Source of the DNA: Saxidomus purpurata
Lineage: Eukaryota > Mollusca > Bivalvia > Venerida > Veneridae
Assembly (NCBI GenBank): GCA_022818135.1
Contig: JAFMSR010000008.1
Span: 34,052,257 to 34,116,256, forward strand
Direction: 5' to 3'
Length of the DNA stretch: 64,000 nucleotides
The position numbers were made by a program, and so were the translations under genes. Shown piece by piece: positions 20,138 to 31,673 of the stretch (positions within the stretch are counted from its first letter, which is position 1; each line of letters opens with the position of its first letter). The notes beneath the pieces are model-generated. The model was not told where the DNA came from. It saw only the letters and a list, made by a program, of their open reading frames with translations, and ran no database searches.

Positions 20138-22745
20138 TTCTTGGCAGACTGGATCGTTAGTTGTTAGACAGTTATCTTTCTAGGCAGACTGGGTCGTTAG
20201 TTGTTAGACAGTTATCTTTCTAGGCAGACTGGGTCGTTAGTTGTTAGACTGTTATCTTTCTAGGCATACTGGGTCGTTAGTTGTTAAACAGTTATCTTTC
20301 TAGGCAAACTGGGTCGTTAGTTGTTAGACAGTTATCTTTCTAGGCAGACTGGGTCGTTAGTTGTTAAACAGTTATGTTTCTGGGCAGACTGGGTCGTTAG
20401 TTGTTAAACAGTTATATTTCTTGGCATACTGGGTCGTTAGTTGTTAAACAGTTACATTTCTTGGCAGACTGGGTCGTTAGTTGTTAAAAAGTTTGGCAGA
20501 CTGGTTATATGTCTGGGCAGACTGGATCGTTAGTTGTTAAACAGTTATATTTCTGGGCAGACTGGGTCGTTAGTTGTTAAACAGTTATATTTCTGGGCAG
20601 ACTGGGTCCTTAGTTGTTAAACAGTTACACTACTGGGCAAACTGGGTCGTTAGTTGTTAAACAGTTATATTTCTGGGTAGACTGGGTCGTTAGTTGTTAA
20701 ACAGTTATATTTCTGGGCAGACTGGGTCGTTAGTTGTTAAACAGTTATATTTCTGGGCAGACTGGGTCGTTATTTGTTAAGCAAGTATATTTCTGGGCAG
20801 TCTGGGTCGTAAGTTGTTAGACAGTTATATTTCTAGGCAGACTGGGTCGTTAGTTGTTAAACAGTTACATTACTGGGCAGACTGGGTCGTTAGTTGTTAA
20901 ACAGTTATATTTCTGGGCAGACTGGGTCCTTAGTTGTTAAACAGTTATATTTCTGGGCAGATTGGGTCGTTAGTTGTTAAACAGTTATATTTCTGGGCAG
21001 ACTGGGTCGTTATTTGTTAAAAAATTATATTTCTGGGCAGTCTGGGTCGTAAGTTGTTAGACAGTTATATTTCTTGGCAGACTGGGTCGTTAGTTATTAA
21101 ACAGTTATATTTCTGGGCAGACTTGGTCGTTAGTTGTTAAACAGTTATGTTTCTGGGCAGACTGAATCGTTAGTTGTTAAACAGTTATGTTTCTGGACAG
21201 ACTGGATCGTTAGTTGTTCAACAGTTATAGTTCCGGGCAGACTTGGTCGTTAGTTGTTAAACAGTTATATTTTTGGGTAGACTGGATCGTTAGTTGTTAA
21301 ACAGTTACATTTCTGGGCAGACTGGATCGTTAGTTGTTAAACAGTTATATTTCTTGGCAGACTGGGTCGTTAGTTGTTAAACAGTTATAGTTCTGGGCAG
21401 ACTGGGTCCTTAGTTGTTAAACAGTTACATTACTGGGCAGACTTGGTCGTTAGTTGTTAAACAGTTATATTTCTAAGCAGACTGGGTCGTTAGTTGTTAA
21501 ACAGTTATATTTCCGGGCAGACAGGGTCGTTAGTTGTTAAACAGTTATATTTCTGGGTAGACTGGGTCGTTAGTTGTTAAACAGTTACATTTATGGGTAA
21601 ACTGGGTCGTTAGTTGTTAAACAGTTATATTTCTAAGCAGACTGGGTCGTTAGTTGTTAAACAGTTATATTTCTAAGCAGACTTGGTCGTTAGTTGTTAA
21701 ACAGTTATATTTCTGGGCAGACTGGGTCGTTAGTTGTTAAACAGTTACATTTCTGGGCAAACTGGGTCGTTAGTTGTTAAACAGTTATATTTCTAAGCAG
21801 ACTTGGTCGTTAGTTGTTAAACGGTTATATTTCTGGGCGGACTTGGTCGTTAGTTGTTAAACAGTTACATTTCTGGGCAAACTGGGTCGTTAGTTGTTAA
21901 CCAGTTATATTTCTAAGCAGACTTGGTCGTTAGTTGTTAAACAGTTATATTTCTGGGCGGACTTGGTCGTTAGTTGTTAAACAGTTATATTTCTGGGCAT
22001 ACTGGGTCGTTAGTTGTTAGACAGTTGCATTTCTGGGCAGACTGGGTCGTTAGTTGTTAAACAGTTACATTTCTGGGCAAACTGGGTCGTTAGTTGTTAA
22101 ACAGTTACATTTCTGGGCAGACTGGGTCGTTAGTTGTCAAACAGTTATATTTCTGGGCAGACTGGGTCGTTAGTTGTTAAACAGTTACATTTCTGGGCAA
22201 ACTGGGTCGTTAGTTGTTAAACAGTTACATTTCTGGGCAAACTGGGTCGTTAGTTGTTAAACAGTTATGTTTCTGGGCAAACTGGGTCGTTAGTTGTTAA
22301 ACAGTTACATTTCTGGGCAAACTGGGTCGTTAGTTGTTAGATAGTTATCTTTCTGGGCAGACTGGGTCGTTAGTTGTTAGACAGTTATCTTTCTAGGCAG
22401 ACTAGGTCGTTGGTTGTTAAACAGTTATATTTCTGGGCAGACTGGGTCGTTAATTGTTAAACAGTTACATTACTGGGCAGACTGGGTCGTTAGTTGTTAA
22501 ACAGTTAAATTTCTGGGCAGACTGGGTCGTTAGTTGTTAGACGTTATATTTCTGGGCAGACTGGGCCGTTAATTGTTAAACAGTTATATATCTGGGCAGA
22601 CTGGGTCGTTAGTTGTTAAACAATTATATTTCTGGGCAGTCTGGGTCGTTAGTTGTTAAACAGTTATATTCCTGGGCAGACTGGGTCGTTAGTTGTTAGA
22701 CGTTTTATTTCTGGGCTGACTGGGTCGTTAATTGTTCGACAGATA
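20138..22745 (+). repeat. 40-bp satellite, about 65 units
   Basis: The unit is ACTGGGTCGTTAGTTGTTAA followed by ACAGTTATATTTCTGGGCAG, exactly 40 bp over most of the array. Higher-order copies exist: a six-unit (240-bp) block at 20621-20860 recurs at 20861-21100 with shared variants (ATTTGTTAA, GCAGTCTGG, CGTAAGTTG), and a three-unit (120-bp) pattern recurs around 21780-21965. Each unit contains TAACTG on the minus strand, a Myb core sequence. No spacers exist, so this is not CRISPR. Confidence 0.95.
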
Positions 22746-22936
22746 TATAACGTAGATCAGTGGTGAAGTAATGCAGACCTCGTGTAAATTGCACACATTA
22801 ACACTTCAGTAAGACATTTGATTAAGGAGATACTCTAAACGAAGTCATGAATTCACGACCGCGGCTTTTGTTTCCAGCTTATCAATGAAATGATTATTTG
22901 ATATTAAGATTTTAAAGTAAAATAAATTCCTTTATA

Positions 22937-23080
22937 ATGGATGGTACAGTTGTGTCGTTGGGCACGGCGGCTAGCCAGGCTAGGTCATTTAACGCTAAGG
23001 TCATCTATAATGTAGCGATAACGGAATGGCCAGACGAGGAGTCTCCGCTGAATTATTCTACCATTAAAAGTTTTTTTTGA
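22937..23080 (+). CDS. Small unidentified open frame, 47 codons
   Basis: ATG at 22937 to TGA at 23080 encodes MDGTVVSLGTAASQARSFNA.. and on to ..STIKSFF. The segment is richer in G/C and more codon-like than its surroundings (GTG, GCG, GGC, CCG) and sits between the satellite and MITE copy B. No family is recognised, there is no signal peptide, and the last codons run into a T tract. Could be a small protein, an exon fragment or chance. Confidence 0.2.
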   Translation: MDGTVVSLGTAASQARSFNAKVIYNVAITEWPDEESPLNYSTIKSFF

Positions 23081-23187
23081 TGAATAGTAACGTTCTAACA
23101 GAGCTGCGAATCACTACAATATACATATAATATAAGTAATCGTTTGAAGTCCCAGTATCACTTTAGTTTCAGTTTCAGCAAATATCA

Positions 23188-23622
23188 TTAAAGTGACATT
23201 AGTCGCTTCTTACTGCACATAGTGTATTTTTTGTGACAGTTTTATAAAAGCAATTTTCGGTTGCTGTGCATTTAAATGTGTTAAACTAATGATAATGCCG
23301 CATTAATATTTGAAGTTGGTGCTTTAGAAATTAAAAAATTGGACTAATAAAATAATAATTCCTTTCTTGGCAGTGATCTCCCTTGTGCTATTAGTGTTGC
23401 TGCCGGTAGAGATTTCGGCAGTGGAAGGGAAGCAACTCCTGCATGCATTTGTTTCTCCCAGTCAAAATAGGAAAAGTAATATTTGGAAAGTTATTATTTG
23501 GTACTGGTAGCAGGAAAAGTTTGTTGTATTAGGATAAAAGTTATTATTTCCTCTACCCTTTTCACACACACCTATTTCAGCTGGAATTTTACTTGAAAAA
23601 AATGTGCATAATTCCACTTTAA
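23188..23622 (-). mobile_element. Family T MITE, full-length copy B (435 bp)
   Basis: Bounded by TTAAAGTGACATTA on the left and GTGCATAATTCCACTTTAA on the right; the ends are imperfect inverted repeats with TTAA at both borders. Internal phrases (ATAATGCCGCATTAATATTTG, AAGGGAAGCAACTCCTGCAT) match copies at 19757, 42454, 42792 and 52384. Non-coding. Confidence 0.85.
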
Positions 23623-25114
23623 TACTGCGTTATATGAATCGCATGTACTTTGTACTTTCGATTTGAAAAGTAACGTAAAAAGACTTTTTCGTACGCACAA
23701 TGGTCAACATCTTTCTTGGTACATGTAATATTAAAGCTGCCAGTTATTGTTCATCCAAATTGCTTGGATTTAAATGGCAAAGTTTAAAAAGTACAGGTAT
23801 TTATCTACACAGTTAGATATATACTTTGTATAGATGCCAAATTACTGAAGTTTTTGTTAAAGCAAATCAATTTCTTTATTTTACTATATTGCTACAACAT
23901 CACAAAAACGTTATATTTGAGAAATTTATTTAGCAAAATGCAGACAACAAGTTTCAGTGAAATTAGCACTAGAATACCCCTTTTCCTGAGAGCCCAGAAT
24001 CATATTGATACTTGGCGTACTTGATACCCCATGACCTGTGACTCATCCACGATTGTGACGGTTCCATGAATGGTCAGAATATATCGATGGTTAACACTTT
24101 ACATGAGCAAACCATCCAGCCACCAAACAGTGACTGTATTTTTTGTGTTATCAAGGCATGATAACAGAAACCTTCTGCGAACTTGGTCCATGTTTATCCG
24201 CGTGTAAACAAGTCGATTGGATTATCTTGAAATCATTTTTTTAGAATGGTTCGTTTTAACCAAGTCCAGAAACTGTACAAACTTCAGCTAGCCTGTAACC
24301 CAGTTTGCAATATCTCAATATATATTTACATGTACACGAACAGAATATACTGAATAAACACCCGCATTTTCTGAAGCCACTTTCTCCTCTTGTAATGAAA
24401 TTAAACGACTCCTGGAAATTAAATTGTCTCATTGAACATGTAAATGGTATAGATAGGTTTAGCACGTTTTACAGAATTCATTAAGCTGAAACACAAAGAC
24501 ATCTTCTAAGGAATTTTCCGATGCTTTAGGCCTACCATGTTTTGTTTTAATTAAAAAGTAAGAAATAACATCCCGAGAGCATGAAAGCACCTGCGTCTAT
24601 CACAGGAAGAAGTTGTATATCTGCACTTTATCATGTGCAATGTACGAGATCAATAGTGAATGCTTCAAATGTACAAATAGAACATATTTAAAGGCCAAAA
24701 TTCACCCGTTACTTTTTGTGAGTTTAGGTGGCCGTTTGTTTTTTGTCTTTAGGAAAATAATCGCTCCATACTCTTTTAGCCTTTCGGAATGTAACAACGT
24801 CGCCGTTTAATTGTACAAACAGTTATCGAAAACTCAGTACTTTTTATATGCGTACAGTTCGTTCCCATGGGAAAAGAATAGAATTATTATATCTGTCGCA
24901 CTACAAATGGACTAGAAACGAGATTATAGTGTTTGACCTTAGCTAACACATTGCCTTTTGAGTGTTGTCTCAATGATTTTCCAATATGGGTAGAAAGGTC
25001 AAAATGTAATACAGACAACAATTTAGTCAAGTTCAAAATTTCTGAATTAAATAAAACTGACACGTGCTTCAAAATTATTAGCAATAATACAAAATTGGTT
25101 TGGTTTTTGTTTTC
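23623..25114. other. A/T-rich stretch with no supported gene
   Basis: Open frames at 24256-24465 and 24613-25136 lack splice signals, family resemblance or coding-like composition. Confidence 0.4.
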
Positions 25115-25830
25115 AACCCACCTGGCACGGAGGTGAGCTTTCAGGGTCCTACTGTGTCAATCGTTCGTCATGCGTCGTCAATATTTTATTTCATACGACA
25201 TTTCCTAAACCACAAGATCAATCTTGATGAAACTTTGCAGGGCTGTTCCCTGCAGAAAGTTCTAATAAAGTTGCTCAAAGAATTCCATTCCATCCAGAAC
25301 TCTGGTTGCTACGGCAGTTATTAGGAAAAATAGAAATTTAATTTGTAGCATTAACTGGTGGTCCTCTACTAACACTGTGGAAATTATGCCTCTGGGGTCA
25401 AAATGTGCCATACCCTGGGGGTCATTATTTTACTAAGACTTATAAAGAACAAGTTTTAATCGTAGTTTCAGACCTAAGATATCGTGTCTATTGCTCCTTC
25501 CACGACAGTTCTAATTAAGTCCATGGGTTCAATATTGGCACTGTCTTTATGACCTACACTCTTGCTTTAGAAGCTACAGTGTCATTATGAAATATGCACC
25601 ATGTTTTCATTTGTATAAGTTGTGATTTCAATAGGCTACAATAACGAAATATGCAGTATACGTACAGTTTTGCAATCAAATTTTAATATTTAACCAGTAT
25701 TACATGGACTATGATCGTTTGACCTACTTTCTTGATGACGAAGCTATAGTCATGAAATTTGGACCATTTGTGCATTTTTGTAAACGAGTTTTAATGATTG
25801 TTTTCATCTTTTCTAATGCTGGCCCGGATT
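25115..25830 (+). repeat. Diverged family-F relic with mollusc-type core
   Basis: It starts CACCTGGCACGGAGGTGAGC, a hairpin like the F 5' end, then TCGTTCGTCATGCGTCGTC in place of the (GTCCGTC)n tract. Decayed core phrases follow (CTCTGGGGTCAAAATGTGCC; two segments with GACCTAC and GAAGCTA near 25550 and 25720). No 3' end is recognised. Confidence 0.5.
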
Positions 25831-27356
25831 TGGTGTGCTTTGCTTGAACTCTTACAGCGAAACCAAGGATGATGAGCACTTACACATATGAAACAATAGT
25901 TTATGAACGTTTTGCGGAACTATAACACGTATGGTTATGCTAATTGTACCAATGTTTGCTTGAGTATTTAGCTAAAACTGTCTTTTGTTGTTCTATTTTT
26001 ACAACATCACCTTTTTCTGGAAATATCGTCTGTATTCACAGATGCTTTTAAGTTTGACCTTTTAAAAACGCTTTCTGCATCTTTGATCATCAGTTTTTCC
26101 ATTTCAATTCTTTGACTTCAGTCTAAGTACTTCGGCGACTTATAGAGAACGATGAGGTGTGACATTTAGAGAATGATGTGTATACAGATTTAGTAACTGT
26201 AAGTTTAGATACATTGTAGTCAAGTTGTGTTGCTTGTTCTTGTCTTGATAAAGGTAAGAAGACAAACTTTTGTACGAAGCTAAAATGTCAATATGGGATA
26301 GGCTTAATCATAAAGTAACAGGAAATTGTGCAACGTCGGTGTTCAGTTGCCTAATCAAAATATCGGTATTGTTTGCCCCGTGCTCTATTCCCGATTTGTC
26401 TATATATATTATTTCGTTAGAATGGTGATACGATATCATTTCAAACAAACACAAAACAGCGTTTCTTTCACACATTGTGATAATATAAATTTGTTATCCT
26501 AATGAAGTTTGTGTTATTTATGGAGAGATATGGTTTCTTTCTTTCTTCTCTAATATTGTCTTGTTTTCTAACTTTAAGAATCCACAGCGGAACGTTCATT
26601 TTAATCGATCATGACTTCAAGTCGTATAACCGCCATTAACCGGTATTGGGTTTGAATTGTGCTCCGTCTCAATTAGTGAAAACTCGCGTGGATATAATCA
26701 ATCTTTATATCCGCGCAAATTCTTGTAATAGCTTCATTCCTAGGGAACGACATGTCAACAACTTTCTGAAATTTTAATTTTGTTAATTGATAGCTTAACT
26801 TACACGAGGGATTTAAATGTGTAGCTCTATGTACACGTCTTTAACAAACAAGGTTCGGAATATTCATACATGGTTTGTTGAAAGTAAGGGGTATGTTGCG
26901 ACACTGATGTGTTCAATTTGTTTACGGGAGAAATGACAGTCATACGAAGAAGCAAAAATTGTTACTATCTTAATTAATATATGACAGCAGTGTTTTGCTT
27001 ATTACTACGCAGGTTATACTAACAATAGATGTAAATCTCTACTTTGTAATTTTTACGATTAAATCCGCTAATAGGTCGATATCCGCATGCAATGCCTTTT
27101 GTATGTATCAGTACCGTTCATTGTTTTGCTTTGCTTGACAATATTGCCATACGTTACTGGTTCGAGTTCTGGTGTATGTCTTATACATTACCCATGTTCC
27201 TTGAAAATATATTGAAAATTGATAAATAGTTATACGCTATGGTAAACCAGAGACTACTCAGTTTTCAAAGACTGGCAGAAGGGTACTTGTTTTGCTTACG
27301 AAGCAAAGTAACCCTAAAATATTTCTTAACTGTAACTTTGACATGTTTCTGATTTG
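25831..27356. other. Sequence with no supported gene
   Basis: Only a short inverted repeat (GCGTGGATATA at 26686-26696 with TATATCCGCGC at 26706-26716) stands out. No exon supported. Confidence 0.4.
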
Positions 27357-27487
27357 GCTTGTAGTGAGCCCTGCTATGAGCTTGTATTGAGGTCTGCTAT
27401 AGCTTGCAGTAAACTCTGATATAAGCTTGTAGTGAGCTCTTATATGAGCTTGTAGTGAGCTCTGATATGAGCTTGTAGTGAGCTTAA
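27357..27487 (+). repeat. 24-bp minisatellite, about 5 copies
   Basis: GAGCTTGTAGTGAGCTCTGATAT-like units. The right-hand copies are nearly identical and the left-hand ones degenerate, which suggests recent growth at the right end. Confidence 0.85.
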
Positions 27488-28477
27488 GATGTTAAGCACT
27501 AAAACTGACCAATCCTTGACAAACAAGCATACTGTAGAGTTCTGGATGCTCAGTTCCATTAAAAACCTGCAAATAGGGGGAAAGTTTCAACAATCAGATT
27601 TCCGTTGCAAAATAGCATAGAAAACATTCACAGCTGCAGACGAAATTTGCTGTTCTTTAATTGCATATTTAAATGGCTTAATATTGCATGATGCATGAAT
27701 ATAAATTTTGAACCAAGTGCTGAATAAAATACGAATATACTACAGATATTTCCATCGTTTATCTGTATGAATTAGTTATGGTGTCTCATTCCGGCAGATT
27801 TACTCATTCACAGAAACATAAACAATAGTAGCGGCTTTTTGATTTGGCAAGGGAAAGGTTCATTGATTTTCTGCAGGTCGCTGTGAATTTCTGCCACAGC
27901 ATTTAAAGCGTCCAGTAAGCTATTGAAGCTTCCCTATAAATCGAACTGAAATATAATTCGTAAAATTTGATCACATATGACAGAAATAGTTCAATGCTCT
28001 TAATTCTTAAAATGCTATTTGGTCACCATGCACTATCATCTTAAACTAACTGTCGTCTTATAAACACACCATTGGCTAATGTTTATAAGATACAATACCA
28101 GTAAGTCATCTTACCATCAGTATTGTTGGAAGTTTTACTGTTTTACCCAGCAGATGGCAAACCTTATCAGTGCTGTATTGACCGACATAAAAGGTTCATT
28201 GTCACTCTTATTCATGTATCCTATTACGCCCTCTCTCACAGGTTTCGCTTTGGTTGTCTGTGCTAAAATTTGCAGAAAGTACGAACATTCTTCTAGATCT
28301 TCCTGATGAGACTTACATCTGTATTTGCCTAATAAGTAGATCTGCTTCTTTTCTAATCAGTAACGATAATTGTAATGTTTGTCACTGACAAGCTACTTGC
28401 GGGTAGACAAAATATTCAGACTTGTTGATTGGAATATTGGTCGAATGTAAGCATGTTTAGGTATTTATGTTTGTTAT
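27488..28477. other. Sequence with no supported gene
   Basis: An open frame at 28079-28306 has hydrophobic stretches but no flanking splice sites or recognisable domain. Confidence 0.4.
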
Positions 28478-29262
28478 CCCCCCGTCAAGAAACGTAATAC
28501 AGTGATAAAGCACAATGAGGGCAGTGCAGTGCTGAAGAACCATAACTCTATCTTGCCTACTTTTTGAATAATTTCCCTTTGTTGCATTTTCTTGATTTTT
28601 CTTGTCCGGAACATAACTCCAAACGTATTGAAGGGTGTTTCTTGAAACCTAATACAGTGATAGAGCACAATGAGGAGAAGTGCAGTGTTTAAGGACCATA
28701 ACTCTGTTTTGCTAACTTTTTGAATGATTTCCCTTTGTTACATTTTCTTGATTAGTCTTTTCCGGAGCATAACTCCAAACATACTGAAGGGTATAACTTG
28801 AAACTATATACAGTTGTAGATCACAATGAGGGGAAGTAGTACCCAAGTACCTTAACTGTACCTTGCCTATTTTTTGGATTATCCCACTTTTATTTCATTG
28901 TCTCGTCTTGATCATAACTTAAAAATTACGGAAGAAAATTCCTTCAAATTGCAAATAATGAGAGAGAACAATAACTCTATGTTGGTGTTTTTTTATTGTC
29001 TCCCTTTATTGATTTATCGTGTACAGAGCATAATCTTCTCCATAGCATAACTCTAAAAGTACTGAAGGGAAGTACTCGGAACATCAAACAGTGATAGAGC
29101 ACAATGATGGGAAGTATATGCCCAAGAACCATAACTCTACCTTGCCTAATTATCCCCCGCCAATTACAAGTATTTCATTAAAGTAGAATTCATACCATAT
29201 AATTTCCATTATTCTCACCTAAAATGTCTTGTTCATAGAAAGTGCACTCGGCGGGGGGATGA
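28478..29262 (+). repeat. Diverged P-core-related element bounded by CCCCCG / CGGGGG
   Basis: Four to five units of about 165 bp share CATAACTC..AAAC, CAATGAGGGGAAGTG, CCATAACTCTATCTTGCC and TTTCCCTTTGTT with the P core of E2/E3, at lower identity. It opens at TATCCCCCCGTC (28478) and closes at GGCGGGGGGAT (about 29252-29262), an inverted-end arrangement like E1-E3. Confidence 0.65.
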
Positions 29263-29530
29263 TCATATCTTTCATGGCTCTTATTATAGTGTTGTTTTAT
29301 CAAGCTATGAATTCTGAATAATTCACAGTGTATCAATTAACGTGTGCTTTGCTATTCCGTGAATAACTCTAAAATGCATGACGATCATATCTTTAAGACA
29401 CATAATGTAATCACATTCTCCTCAGAGACGTTATTTGGACACGCAAAATGCTCATGTTGGGACGTCCGGGTGATATATGCAATCTTTTAAGTAGACGAGG
29501 TGTTGGTGTTCTCTAATTTAGTTTCTTCAG
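29263..29530. other. Spacer ending in a strong 3' splice-site-like tract
   Basis: GTTCTCTAATTTAGTTTCTTCAG at 29508-29530 is a good pyrimidine-AG acceptor for the exon candidate that follows. Confidence 0.35.
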
Positions 29531-29635
29531 TGGCCCCTTGCCAAAAGGGAACGGGTGTATATACCGGTACTTTGTCTTCTTGTTTCATACAAAAATTCAA
29601 TAACAAAAACAATTCCTGGTGGTCCAAAGTTTCAG
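29531..29635 (+). CDS. Candidate internal exon of an extracellular protein
   Basis: A pyrimidine tract with TTTCTTCAG precedes it and a TTTCAG|GTAAGG donor follows. The 105-nt exon is open in phase 1-1, giving APCQKGTGVYTGTLSSCFIQ.. and on to NNSWWSKVS, and also in phase 0-0 (WPLAKRERVY..). The first reading has a C..G.G.Y.GT.S pattern loosely like the start of a kringle domain, and symmetric phase-1 exons are typical of extracellular modules. The usual C-x-x-W of kringles is not clear, so the family is unproven. Which gene it belongs to is unknown. Confidence 0.3.
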
Positions 29636-31493
29636 GTAAGGATATTTTGAACAAATCAGTGTGTCAATGTGCCCATCATTTTCAAGATAAGTCAAACTGA
29701 ACAATAATCACATTCCCTTCTTTAACTATGTTTAGTTTTCATAGTTAAAGCAAATTATTCATAATTAAGAAAATACTTCAAGAATTTTACTGCAAATTTA
29801 TTTCGACATTCGCAATACAGAATGATATAATAAACAACATTTATCTATTATATGAAACAGAAAAGCTAAATTATGCCCTCATATATTTCCATTCGCCTAG
29901 CATCTATAAATATTTCTAATTGGCTGTTTGTTCCTGAAATGTCTTTTCGATGTACACGTATACATTTATATACGCTAAATTAACCAAATCTTGTGTTTTC
30001 TACCTCTTTTTGAAGTTACAAAAATCTTGTATGATTGTCATATGTGAAGACGGACAATTGATTAGCCATTTTACCAGGAACTTAAAGATATATTATAATT
30101 ATCCTACCCTGGTCCATTGAGAAAGACTCGCGGGTAGAAGTTGAGTATATCCGGCAGTGGGCGTAGGGGTATAAGATTTTTAGCAAAAATTGATAAATAC
30201 AAGCTGTACACAATAATACATTCTTTCATCATACACGGTGACAGTATACAACTTCTGTTTAGTGCATTTTCGTACAAGAACAGTCCAGAGTAGTCGGGCC
30301 ATACTGCTGGTTAGGATTGCAGAATTTAGTGTGAAAGTGTCTGTGTGTGCTATATGAATCAAGTCTTTTACCTTCGACCTTTTCATACCTCTAGGCCAAT
30401 TTAAACTGCAGTCATTTAACCGTTATATATTCTGAGTATTACCTATTCTACGATTTGAGTCAGTCGGAAAAATGTCCTTAAGCATATAATATATATATAT
30501 AACTGTATATTGAATTACGACTGCTGTGGATATGATAAAATGCTGTCACCGTTTTCACACAGTCTGTTTGCTGTCACCGTTTTCACACAGTCTGTTTGGG
30601 TGGTAGTTGTAACGGTGTAAAGGCATGGACTTTAATTTGGCACAGACATATTGCTGTTGTGTGCCAGACTACAATTCGGTTACGTGACTTTCTCAGTTTA
30701 TAAGACCCCTTTTCCATTACTTGTAATTTGACGGCGCTCGATTTCACATTTCGTTCAATTTTCCTTGTTATCTCCAGATTTCTTTATAACGCTTATTTGA
30801 ATAAAACTCACTAGTTTCCGCTAATATTGACGTTTTATGTCATATTAGACCAGAATCCTCTGTAATAAATGGCACAATCTAAATAACCGATTCTGCTTGA
30901 CTGATATTCTTCGTGAATGAAATCTCACAACTTGGCGCATCGAGACAACTAAATTTGTATTGATTTCTGAATTTTTAGATATCTTCTTCGTTGCCAAAGT
31001 AAAAACTGTTGCAGAAGCATATTCCTCGCATGTCAGTCTTCACGGCCTCACGTCTTATCAGCGACATGATCAGTTTTGCTACCGGCTCAAGGCAATTTCG
31101 ATTGCGCCTTGAAATTGCGGTCTGATTTGCTTCTTATTAATTTAACACTTAACGGCTGTCGGTTCGCGGACAATCACTGGAGAACTGACTCAATGAAGTC
31201 ATAGCTGAGCTGGAATTAACAGTGTTATATCGCTTACACATTGTCAGCTTGTTGAGTAGTATTTCACTTACATTGCTTTCCTAACATACACTACCATGAA
31301 TTGGTGGATAAGTGTCATAGATTTTATTCAGTCATTTTGGAATCTAAATAGTAGATAGAGAAATGCAGGACAGATTTAGAGCTACAGTATTGAACATGTC
31401 TGCGCTCTTTGATGTCGTTATTTGCTGAGGTCTGCTGAACTGTTCACAGATTACGATAGTTGTGCTAAATTATCTTTGCTCATTGTTTTCGCA
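29636..31493. other. Mostly unique sequence upstream of the signal-peptide exon
   Basis: Contains a perfect 28-bp tandem duplication at 30542-30597 and a short (TA)n at about 30487. No supported coding exon. Confidence 0.4.
30542..30597 (+). repeat. Perfect 28-bp tandem duplication
   Basis: GCTGTCACCGTTTTCACACA.. (28 bp) is present twice, head to tail, with no mismatch, so the duplication is recent. Confidence 0.95.
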
Positions 31494-31673
31494 GGTAAAG
31501 TGCGTATCAGCTATGTACTAAACAGAAATGCATTGGACTAAAACTACACTACAATGTTTCATTTGAAAGATTCGCTTTAAGGATGGAAAATAAAATGACA
31601 CGTGTATTAGCGTTTGCAGTTCTAGTAGTTTGTTGGGTCGGAACTGAGCCTTACCAGGGCAGGATACCCGTTG
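31494..31673 (+). CDS. First coding exon of an unidentified secreted protein
   Basis: Coding begins at ATG 31583 (A at -3, G at +4) and runs 91 nt to a consensus donor G|GTAAGT at 31673/31674, phase 1. It encodes MENKMTRVLAFAVLVVCWVG followed by TEPYQGRIPV. The hydrophobic core at residues 7-18 followed by small and polar residues is a signal peptide, with cleavage likely near residues 20-21. A pyrimidine-AG site (GTTTTCGCAG at 31493) suggests that 31494-31582 is 5' UTR joined to an upstream non-coding exon; it contains three short upstream ATG frames. The mature N-terminus matches no family I recognise. Downstream exons were not found. Confidence 0.55.

Noticed and set aside
20138..22745. 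CRISPR-like regular repeats
   Set aside because: Units are head to tail with no spacers, in a eukaryotic satellite context.
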